A stretch of DNA of 52,500 nt from Anaeromyces robustus (taxonomy: Eukaryota; Neocallimastigomycota; Neocallimastigomycetes; Neocallimastigales; Neocallimastigaceae): NCBI GenBank assembly GCA_002104895.1, contig MCFG01000095.1, positions 75,001-127,500 on the forward strand, read 5' to 3'. The notes under the pieces were generated by a model, which had not been told where the DNA came from, made no database searches, and saw only the letters and a program-made list of their open reading frames with translations. A program made the position numbers and the translations under genes. Shown here piece after piece: positions 1 through 13,550 of the stretch (the first letter of the stretch is position 1; each line of letters begins with the position of its first letter).

Positions 1-454
1 GAGAAAGTGTTTCAATTTTTTTATTTATAGTTTCTATATGTTTCTCTTGAAATTGATTTTTATTTTCTTTTTCTTTTTCTTTTTCTTTTTCTTTCTCTTT
101 TAATAATTCTTCTAAATCATTTTTTGTTTGTTCAAGTTTTATTTCAGTATCTTTAATCATTTGTTCTTTTTCTTCTTCTGTAATATTTTTAAATGACAAA
201 TTTAATCTTGTTCCTTTAGTATAACTTTCTAAACTAATACTTGCATTACGTAAATCTTGAGGAATTAAAAATTTTTTTAGATCAGGATCAATTAAAACAC
301 CATTTAACTTCGATTTATTTTCAAAATTCATTATTAAAGCTTGATCACATATATGTATAATTTGTTGACAAAGTGATAAATTTAATGGATCCTTGACTTT
401 ATTAGTATAATAAATCACTGTTGCCGGTTTAACTTGTTTAATATATTTTCCATG

Positions 455-499
<45 letters not shown>

Positions 500-2371
500 T
501 TCTTTTCTTTTTTTGGAACCATCTGATCCTTTAATTAAAAATGAACGATATTTTAATTTTTCATTTCTTTTTTGGAAATAACCTTTAACACTTAGTAAAA
601 CTTTAACAGATGCCTTTTGAGCAACATTTTCAAAAAATTTTAATATTATATGAGGAGAGTCATTTTTATTTTTGGTAATAAGTTCATCTAAATGTCTTAA
701 AAATATACCTGGTTTTTGTGATAATAATTTAATGACTTCTTCTATATTATTATTATTAATAAGTTCAACTATTTTAGAATTAAAAGTTTGTCTTTCATGT
801 CTGTATTGACGAGCTTGTTCACGATAGGGAATTAAACTTTTTTCTAACTCTTTTATTCTTTCATTAATTAATTGTTTATTTAACAAATTAACAATATTAC
901 TATTTTTCTGTATTTTTAATGAATGTGAATTAATATATTGTTTAACTTTCGATAAATAAACTTGAATATTAGATTTAATAATGTCTGGAATAGATTTTAT
1001 GCTTTTAAATTTTTTTTCTAAAATATAATATTTTTCAAGATTTATCACATTTTCTTCAAAATTTTTTTGAGTTTTTGATTTTGTTATAAAAATTTTTGCG
1101 ACCGTTGTAGTAGGAAAAGTAGTCATCTGATAAATTCTGAATTTTTCATTTAATTCATATAAATTTTTATATAATCTATACTCCATTCTTTCGGCTTTGA
1201 TATCATTAAAACAAGAATAACTACCTAATAAATCATTAATTAAATCAGGATAAATATTTTTAAATTTTTTAGGATGAACTTTTTCACAAAACCTTTCCCA
1301 CATATTTTTATACTTCATAAAGTCTTCATATCGATTATTACAATTATTTAATAATTGCATAAATAATCTTCTTTGTGAATTTGAAAATGATTTAAAACGA
1401 ACAGATTTTCCTACATCAGAAGCATTATTACCTGAAATAACAAGAGCTAATCTTAATACATCATTAACATTATTAAATTTTGGTATAAGTATATTTACTG
1501 ATGAAGGTTCTGGATGATATTTTAATATAAGATTGGTAATATTGGCTAAATTTTCTTTATTATTTATGGTTTCAGGAATATACTTTAAATATTCTTTCTC
1601 ATATTTAATAAAAGTATCTATATCACTTATATCTTGAGGTGAAATAGATTCTGCTGAATTCATAATATTTATTATCATGTTACAAAACTCATTTTCATCA
1701 CCAATTGAAAGCACTTTCATATCTAAATTTTCTATTTTACTTTTTTCTTTTTCAATTATTTCGAAATTAATAGGTATAAAATTATTGTTATAAAGGAGTA
1801 TATTTATGTAATAAAGCCAACGATAAAAGTGGACTTCAAAAAGACTCATTTCAATTACTTGTTGAGGGAAATTCGGAAACAATGGAATATATTCTACATC
1901 TTTACCAACTAATTTTTTAAGTTCAATAATTAAGAAATCACTAAATTTTTTAATTTCCTTTTCTTCATAAAGAGCAACATTTTTTAAAAGATCTATATCC
2001 ATACAAAAACCTAATTTTGAGATGTTTTGATTAAGGGTTAATGCTAAATTCAATTTACTTCTAATGAATTGGGTTTCTTTATTTATAATATTTTTAATAT
2101 TATCAATAAATATTTGATCCTTCATTTCACATTTATTTTTTAAATTTCCATTTTCAAATTCAAAATTAACATTATTAACATTTATTATACAATTTAATAA
2201 AAAACATTCTTTAACATCAATTTTAAATGGAGAATTTGTTAAAATATGATTGCTTTTTATAGCATTTTCAACATTAGTTTTAAATAAATCATCTAAATTT
2301 TCCTTCTTATTAATTATAATTTTTCTTCGTCTTCTTATAAAAATAGAATTAAAAATATCTTTTTTGTCCAT
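1..2371 (-). CDS. Partial large protein of the bacterial TerD-neighbourhood family
   Basis: Open reading frame with no stop from the ATG at 2371 to the window edge: 790 codons, 3' end missing. It aligns by eye along its length with a large uncharacterised bacterial family often encoded beside TerD-domain (tellurium-resistance-like) genes. Matching blocks: PLFPNFPQQVIEM (about residues 163-175); DVLRLALVISGNN then FSNSQRRLF (about 300-335); MWERFCEKVHPKKF (about 357-370); TFNSKIVELI then KPGIFLRHLDEL (about 525-560); a block around VAQKASVKVLLSVKGYF (about 580-600); GVLIDPDLKKFLIPQDLRNA then YTKGTRL (about 690-723). A poly-Asn run (about 624-639) interrupts it. After the conserved part comes a charged KEKEKE coiled coil (about 725 to the edge). 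Function is unknown in bacteria too. No intron is visible, which fits a horizontally acquired gene, but that is inference. Family match fairly sure from memory of the consensus; biochemical role not known. Confidence 0.75.
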
Positions 2372-3330
<959 letters not shown>

Positions 3331-3340
3331 GGCAAATATA

Positions 3341-3344
<4 letters not shown>

Positions 3345-3378
<34 letters not shown>

Positions 3379-4038
3379 GCACACAATTTGTACGTCAACT
3401 TTATTGAATTTAAATATTAAAATACATGAATCATAAAAAAAACACATAATGAAAAAAAAAGATACTACTAAAAAAAAATAAAAACCAGTAATATATTATA
3501 GATAATAATAAATAATACTGGAGGGAAAAAAAATAGTATAATAATATTTAAAAACAATAAATCCATACAAGCCCTTAATTCTAAATACAGAATTAAAGTA
3601 AAATTGATCTATCCTATTCCACTAGGGTCGGAAATAGGATCGGCATTTGCCCTACTAGGCTGTCCTACTGTGTTATCAGCATTGACGTTCCTGGAGAGGT
3701 TGGTTTTAAATTTATTGAACAATATATGTTGTCTTTTACAGACAACAGGCATGATATCATTCAATAGAGCCGCAGATCGCAACAAGAATGGGGATTTTGA
3801 ATAAGTACCAGATTCAGTCTGACACTTAAACAAACATTCCCATTCCATTTTGTATGGACTATCGTTAATTCTATCACTAAAACCATAATCCCTTCCACCA
3901 ATTAAAAAAATATAAATACTATACCTATTAACTATTTTTTTATTACCTAATATATCTATATTACTAATACAATTAAACCTCATATTATTACTATTTTTAT
4001 AACCCTAGTGGAATAGGATAGATCGTTTAACTGAAAGA
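3345..4038 (-). mobile_element. Poly(A)-tailed retro-insertion, copy 1
   Basis: Read on the minus strand, this segment of about 690 bp ends in AATAAA (3405-3400), then 24 nt, then a run of about 31 A (3375-3345). It is flanked by a 12-bp direct repeat, ggcaaatatata, at 3331-3342 and 4039-4050. A 3' poly(A), an upstream polyadenylation signal and a target-site duplication are the hallmarks of target-primed reverse transcription (LINE, SINE or processed copy). Base composition is visibly richer in G+C than the surroundings. It contains a 124-codon reading frame (3983-3609) and a 23-bp inverted repeat (3605-3627 against about 4001-4024). A second, shorter copy lies 140 bp downstream. I do not recognise the parent element; no reverse-transcriptase motif is present. 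Confidence 0.75.
3609..3983 (-). CDS. Hypothetical 124-aa frame inside retro-insertion copy 1
   Basis: Starts at an ATG (3983) and ends at a TAG inside the downstream arm of the inverted repeat. The product has ordinary amino-acid composition, without the homopolymers typical of chance frames here, for example WECLFKCQTESGTYSKSP near residue 50 and LFNKFKTNLSRN near 90. That suggests it is, or recently was, coding. It may be the C-terminal end of a longer element protein or of the mRNA that was copied. No family recognised. The shorter copy at 4191-4586 keeps only the last part of this frame. Confidence 0.4.
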   Translation of the reverse strand: MRFNCISNIDILGNKKIVNRYSIYIFLIGGRDYGFSDRINDSPYKMEWECLFKCQTESGTYSKSPFLLRSAALLNDIMPVVCKRQHILFNKFKTNLSRNVNADNTVGQPSRANADPISDPSGIG

Positions 4039-4150
4039 GGCAAATATATAGAAATATAAAATAATTATAACATAAAAATTAATGTTCAGGTATCATTGTC
4101 TTTCTGTTCATTAGTTTTCTCTGAATAATAATTATTTTTTTATTATTATT

Positions 4151-4180
4151 CAAAAAACACTTCTGTATGAAGTGTTTTTT
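4151..4180. repeat. Short inverted repeat beside insertion copy 2
   Basis: The arms aaaaaacacttc and gaagtgtttttt are separated by tgtat. A perfect hairpin could form here, just upstream of the insertion point. Confidence 0.7.
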
Positions 4181-4184
4181 ATAC

Positions 4185-4190
<6 letters not shown>

Positions 4191-4215
<25 letters not shown>

Positions 4216-4586
4216 TATGGCACACAATTTGTACGTCAACTTTATTGAATTTAAATATTAAAATACATGAATCATAAAAAAACACATAATGAAAAAAAAA
4301 TGATACTAAAAAAAAAAAAAAAAAAAAATAAAAACCAGTAATATATTATAGATAATAATAATAATACTGGAGGAAAAAAGTAGTATAATAATATTTAAAA
4401 ACAATAAATCCATACAGCCCTTAATTCTAAATATAGAATTAAAGTAAAATTGATCTATCCTATTCCACTAGGGTCGGAAATAGGATCGGCATTTGCCCTA
4501 CTAGGCTGTCCTACTGTGTTATCAGCATTGACGTTCCTGGAGAGGTTGGTTTTAAATTTATTGAATAATATATGTTGTCTTTTACA
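4191..4586 (-). mobile_element. Poly(A)-tailed retro-insertion, copy 2, 5'-truncated
   Basis: Nearly identical to 3345-3738 of copy 1, including the poly(A) (about 26 A, 4216-4191), the AATAAA and the end of the coding frame. Similarity stops at 4586. An 11-bp direct repeat, tatacattaat, abuts both ends (4180-4190 and 4587-4597), as expected for a 5'-truncated retrotransposition product. The target seems to have been a pre-existing 27-bp tandem duplication, because gaagtgttttttatacatta recurs at 4169 and 4603. Small differences from copy 1, such as the length of an internal A run, show that the copies are not an assembly duplicate. Confidence 0.75.
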
Positions 4587-4624
4587 TATACATTAATAAA
4601 ATGAAGTGTTTTTTATACATTAAT

Positions 4625-5131
4625 AAAATGACATAATTTATTTAAGCTCCTTTTATTATACAGTTATCTTTTTATTATATCTAGGATCAATGCAATTGAT
4701 TATTATCTCACATGTACACTTCATTATTTATTTTTCTATAATCTATTAAATCTATTTTCTTTTTTGACTATATTCCTTTGGTTAATCTTAATTATTTAAA
4801 TACTATTTATCCTCATTAACAAACGTTTTTTTATTTTCATTTTCTATTCCATTAAACCAAAAAATGAAAAAAAAATTATTAACACCAACATTAAATAATT
4901 ACAATAACACTTCATATTTTAAAAATGATAATATTATTTTTTGTAAGACGAAAATTTTATTATTTCTTTTAAGAAAAAAGACATATGTTTGGTATTAATA
5001 AATACCGATTAAATTAATAATTAAAATATAAAAAAGAAAAACTATATATACAAAAAGTTTCTCTTTTATAGTTTTATATAAAATACAATTTTTTTATATG
5101 GCTTAAAATCTTCTTCTTAAGAGAACCGAAC
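4625..5131. other. Intergenic, nothing recognised
   Basis: AT-rich sequence downstream of the histone H4 stop codon. It presumably includes the H4 3' untranslated region. I see no gene or RNA. Confidence 0.6.
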
Positions 5132-8300
<3,169 letters not shown>

Positions 8301-8952
8301 ATTTTATAGAGATGTATATATAATATGAAAAAATAAAATATGTATTTTTTTAATAATAATAGAAGTGGTATTATTTATAGTAATACTTTAAAGTACTTTT
8401 ATTATATTTAAGCGGTATTTTTCAATGCCAAAAAAAAAACAATCTAAAATAAAATTTTCTTGAAAGAGAGAATATTACTTAAAAAAAAAAATATTAAAAA
8501 AATTTATTAAAATTATGGTGTTATAATATTTTAAAACCTTCATCATTCAATTGTATTATTAAAATTAGATAAGTATGATCGAATTTATAAAATTTTTTTT
8601 TGTAAGAGTAATTTCAATTTATAATTGAAATTGAAATCAGTATTAAAAATATTTAAAATTAAAAATATATTATGGAACAATTACTAATAATTAAAATTAA
8701 AGGAGTAGATAAATACTAAAAAAAAAAAAAAAGTATAGATAATATTGTTAAAAAAAGAAGTAATGTTAATAATTTATGATTAAATAATTTTTATTTAATT
8801 AAAATGCTTGAATATTATAATTTTTAGTTAAATAAAATGCTTGAATATTTTAAATAATTTTTAGTTAAATAAAATGCTTGAATATTATAAATAATTTTTA
8901 TTAAAATATATAAAATATTTTGTATACACGTATTAAATTAATATTATTAAAT
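8301..8952. other. Intergenic between convergent genes
   Basis: Lies between the H3 stop and the end of the leftward gene at 8953. It holds a short inverted repeat, tttcaatt to aattgaaa, near 8612-8630 and a three-unit tandem repeat listed separately. No gene seen. Confidence 0.6.
8782..8902. repeat. Three-copy tandem repeat of about 37 bp
   Basis: The phrase aaatgcttgaatatt recurs three times (near 8801, 8836 and 8870), each preceded by ttttta plus ttaa(t/a)ta-type sequence. The units are imperfect. Confidence 0.75.
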
Positions 8953-11490
8953 TTAAATAATAATTTCATCTGAACTTTCTTCATCACTATCATATTTATT
9001 TGTCGATACTTGGGAAATTGAGGTTAATACAGCTTCTGTTTGAATTGGGACGGCTAGGTTAATAATAAATTTTATTTTTCAATTTTAAATACAATATAAA
9101 AAAAAAAAAAAAATATTAGAATTTTGAAAATATAATATAATATATGAATTGATTTTGTAATACTATAAATTATTTAATAATAATAATTATTATCATTATT
9201 ATAATTACCATTATAACTTGATAAAGTTCTATTTTGATAACCAGTTGAATATATAGAAGAATTTTTAGAGGTAAATTTTTTCATTGATACAATTGGCATT
9301 GAGTTTTTACTATTATGAGTTGAAGGTACAGAGTATTCGCTAAATGAATTAGTATCATCTTTAGCTAAAAGAAGAAATAATAAAAAAAAAAAAAAAAAAT
9401 TAGAGTTATATATAAAATATTCATTTTTGTTTATTTATTTATTTTTTTATTTAATAAAAAAAACTTACAATCTTCAAAAAGTTGATAAAGAGATGATCTT
9501 GACTTCTTCTTTTTATTTTTACGTTTACCAGCAATTCTAATACCATTGGATTGATTTTTTTTTATTTTATTTTTTGAAGAAGAATCTGAACTATCATCAT
9601 TACTTGAATCAGAAGAATCACTAAAATCATCATCTGATTCTGATTCTGATTCTGATTCTGATTCTGTATCTTCATCAATATCCATTCTATCATTTTTATT
9701 ATTACTATTATTATCATCATTTTCGTCGTCATCATCATCATCATTAATTGTACTAACTTTTCTTAAATCACTTTCTTTTCTAATACCTAAACCTAAATTG
9801 GAAGTAGGTTCATTAAATATAGAATTATTGGTTTGACTACTAAAAGAATTAAAAGGTTTTAATGAATTTTGTGAACTACCAAGTAAATCTGAAAATGCTG
9901 AATTAACTGAAATAGAAGCATTAAAGGATTGAGCAAATTCTTCTAAAGATACTGAAGTATTTTGAGACCAAAGTCTTGTTCTTTTCCAAGTATTAGTTGT
10001 AGATGGGGTCACTTTTGGTTTTTGTTCAATTTTCTTTTGAGGTGTAATGATTGGTGTTTCAATTTCTTGTAATGGAGTAGGAGTTTCAGTTTCACTTTTA
10101 GTTTTCTTTGATTTTTTTGTTGATTCATTTACTTTTTTTTCTTTTTCTTGTAATTTTTTTGTATCTACTAATTTCTTCACTGATTCTGATTTAATTTTAC
10201 TATCATTATCTTTTTCTTCTTCTTTCGTTGATGAATTATTAATTTTGGTATCCTTTTTTTTAGATTTTGGTGTGGTAGTAGTTGTTGATTTAGTATGATC
10301 TTTTTTAGATTTTGGGATGGTTGAGGTTTCCATCTTTTCTTTTTCTTCTATTTCTTTTACTTTTACTTCTTCTTCTTTTACTTCTACATCTTCTTTTTCT
10401 ACTTTGTCTTCTTTTGTTACTTTTACAACCTTTTCATTCTTTTTCTTATTTAATTTTGGTATTGTTTCAGTCTTTTCGTCTTTTACAACTTTTTCATTCT
10501 TCTTTTCATTTGATTTTGGTGTAGTTACAACTTTCTCTTCTTTTACAATTTTTTCATTTTTCTTCTTTGTTAGTTTTGGTGTAGTTTCAACTTTTTTTTC
10601 CTCTTTTAAAATTTTATCATTCTTCTTTTTAATTGTCTTTGGTGTAGTTTCAACTTTTTCTTCCTCTTTTAAAATTTTTTCATTCTTCTTTTTAATTGTC
10701 TTTGGTGTAGTTTCAACTTTTTCTTCCTCTTTTAAAATTTTTTCATTCTTCTTTTTAATTGTCTTTGGTGTAGTTTCAACTTTTTCTTCCTCTTTTAAAA
10801 TTTTTTCATTTTTCTTTTTATTTGGTTTTGGTGTAGTTATTACTTTATTTTCCTCTTTTACAACTTTTGCATTCTTCTTTTTATTTGATTTTGGTGTGGT
10901 TTTTTCATCAATTTCCATTTTATTTTCGTTTTCATTTACATTATTTTCCTCTTTTACAACTTTTGCATTCTTCTTTTTATTTGGTTTTGGTGTAGTTTTT
11001 ACATCAATTTCCATTTTATTTTCGTTGTCATTTTCAATTTCATTTTCTACTTTATTAGATTTTTTACTTGGAGTTTGTGGCTTAGTAATATTAGTTTTTT
11101 TAGATTTTAAAGAAGATTTATTATTATTCTCAGAATTTTTTGATGATGAAACTTGTGATTTCGTTTTATTATTATTATTCTTTTTATTAGGAGTTACCGA
11201 AACAGTTGTTGACTCGGTTTTATTTTGTTTAGATTTTTTTAATTTTTTTGGTGATTTTTTAGGTTCTTCAATTTTCATTTTTTTATTTTTATGACCTTGA
11301 TTTTCTCCTTCTTTTCCATTATTAGCATTATCTTCATCTTCTACTCCTTTTCTCTTTTTTGAGTTTTTCTTTTTTGTTACAGTAACTACGTTATCAATAT
11401 CCATTGATTCTATATTTTTATTAATTTCCATTCCATTTACATCTTTATTATTATTATTTGACTTCTTTGGAGTGGTAATTTTTTTATTAA

Positions 11491-11579
<89 letters not shown>

Positions 11580-11686
11580 GATTTTTTCAAATTCTTTCTT
11601 GAAGGACTTGTATCAGAGGTAAATGAAGTATCAATTAATATAGGGTTATCTGTTAAACTTTTAACTTCACCAACTTGTTTATTCTT

Positions 11687-11721
<35 letters not shown>

Positions 11722-12860
11722 GCTTCTTAAGAACTTCTGTATCTTTTGTTTTATTAACAGAAGCAACTACAGGTGTATTAATCTTTACCGGACTATCTGT
11801 TAAACTCCTTATATGAAGATTTTTTTCTGTCTTAATATCATTATTATTATTACTATCATCATTATTGCTCTTATTTCTTCTTCTTCTGCGCTTTTTTTTT
11901 AAATTTGTAGGTTTATCATCATCCTTTAGAAGCAAGGTGAAAAAAAATATTTAAATTTTTTATAATTTGAAAAAAGTTAAAATTTATACACATATATTGA
12001 AAGTTCAAAATTTAAGATATAAATGTATATTTTTAATATATACATAACTGATTATTTAATAATAATTAATTAATTAAGAAATAAATAAATAACATTTACC
12101 TCAATTAAATTTTCTTCTTGTGAATTTTTACTTGGTGTATTTTTATTTGATTCTTTATTATCATTTGGAACAATAAATTTTTCTGTTATTATAAAAATTT
12201 CAAATTAAAAGAAATGTTAAATGAAATAATATATATAGATTATAATAATTAATAATTATAACATTTTTTTTTTTTATTATATATACCATTTTGGGCATTA
12301 TAACAATTCTTTGGTAAACCAGAAAAAACAATACAAGCAGTTGGTGTCACAAACACATCTTTTACTTTTTCATAATCTTCTGCAACAAAATCATCAATAG
12401 TTCTTATTTCTTTGATACCAAATGATCTTTTATATCCATTTAATAATGATATTATTATTATTGTTATTATTATATTTTATTTAATTATTATTATTTTTTT
12501 ATATAATTAAATTTAATAATATTATATATAAAAATCCAATAATAAAATATATATATTGTTATTTCCAAGTATTAATGACAGTAAATAATTAAAATAATAG
12601 TAATAATTGAAAATAAAAATATAATTCTTTTTTAATTTATATATTTAATTTAATAATTACGGGAAATCAGGGAAAAGTGAAAAATATTTCTGACTACAAA
12701 TTTTCTTTAATTCTGAAATTTTAATTTCAGGATTAACAAATACTAAAAATTTCTTTTTTAAAATGATTTCTTTTTTACGTTGTCTTTCTTCAGCAACTTC
12801 AAAATCATAAGAAGTACACCAATATAATATAATACCTAAACGCATTTGATTATTAGGCAT
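8953..12860 (-). CDS. Net1/Dnt1-like nucleolar protein with TP repeats
   Basis: Six exons: 12860-12661, 12426-12287, 12182-12100, 11923-9469, 9364-9209, 9053-8953. Phases join exactly to give 1044 aa. The N-terminus (about 40-110), KKFLVFVNPEIKISELKKI, then FSLFPDF, then SFGIKEIRTIDDF, then AEDYEKVKDVF, fits the ubiquitin-like N-terminal domain of yeast Net1 and fission-yeast Dnt1. Those are nucleolar proteins that hold Cdc14 phosphatase and act in rDNA silencing. The rest is disordered: poly-Asn, then about nine 20-22-residue repeats of the form TTPKxxKKKNxKxxKEExK, an acidic SESESESESDDD stretch and a basic GKRKNKKKK patch. The many TP sites suit proline-directed kinases. Exon 5 could instead read through to a TAA near 9180, giving a shorter end. 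Domain assignment is moderate and no target is proven. Confidence 0.6.
10600..10810 (-). repeat. 63-bp coding tandem repeats within the Net1/Dnt1-like gene
   Basis: Near-identical 63-bp units, each encoding 21 residues of the pattern VETTPKTIKKKNEKILKEEEK, are stacked head to tail. More diverged units extend to about 11010 on one side and 10430 on the other. Confidence 0.85.
11490..11578 (-). repeat. Poly-Asn coding (AAT)n tract
   Basis: About 28 consecutive Asn codons inside exon 4. On the plus strand it reads (TTA)n. Confidence 0.9.
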
Positions 12861-13497
12861 TTTGGTAAACTTATATATATTTTTTAAAATAGAACTTAAT
12901 AAATAATTAGTATATATAAGTTTAACACTTTTTACCGATAGTATAAAAAAATTAAAATAAAAAAAAAAAAATTATATTTTCTTTTATTTGGTCTAAAATA
13001 ATAATATTTTTTTTATATAATATAATTTTTAAATTTATATATATTTATAATTTATTATTGTATATATACAATAATTTATTGTTTTAATTAATCATAATAT
13101 TTATAATTTAAAATCTTAATAAATTATTTTTAAATAATCTGTATTAATTTAAAAAAATTAATTTTTTTTTAAAAAAAATACTATTTTAACCAATCATCTT
13201 AAGGAATATATTTAATAAATAAAAAAATACTTTTGAATATAAGTAAAATTAAAATAAAAAAAATAAAAAAAAAAAGATTTAAAATATAAATCATTTTACA
13301 ATAACAAAAAAATCCACATTGAATTATATATATAAAAGAATAATATATATACTGATTAAAAAGTTTTTTTATTAATTTTATTATTTTTTATTAGATTTTT
13401 ATTAGATTTTTATTAGATTTTTATTAGATTTTTATTATATTTTATTATATTTTTATTATATTGTTATTATATTTTTGTCTTCAAAAAATCACTTCAC

Positions 13498-13549
<52 letters not shown>

Positions 13550-13550
13550 A
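12861..13550. other. Intergenic with short tandem repeats
   Basis: Upstream region of the leftward gene that starts at 12860. It ends in an 11-bp tandem repeat, agatttttatt, at about 13388-13440 that decays into tattatattttt units, then a (TTA)n array at about 13498-13548 that abuts the next stop codon. No gene seen. Confidence 0.6.

Noticed and set aside
3345-4586. LTR retrotransposon
   Set aside because: The repeated segments have poly(A) and different flanking duplications and no LTR-type TG..CA ends; a non-LTR mechanism fits better.
10047-11816. Plus-strand Phe/Ser/Leu-rich frames
   Set aside because: Antisense shadow of the Lys/Thr/Asn-rich Net1/Dnt1-like exon, which has consistent splicing and domain content.
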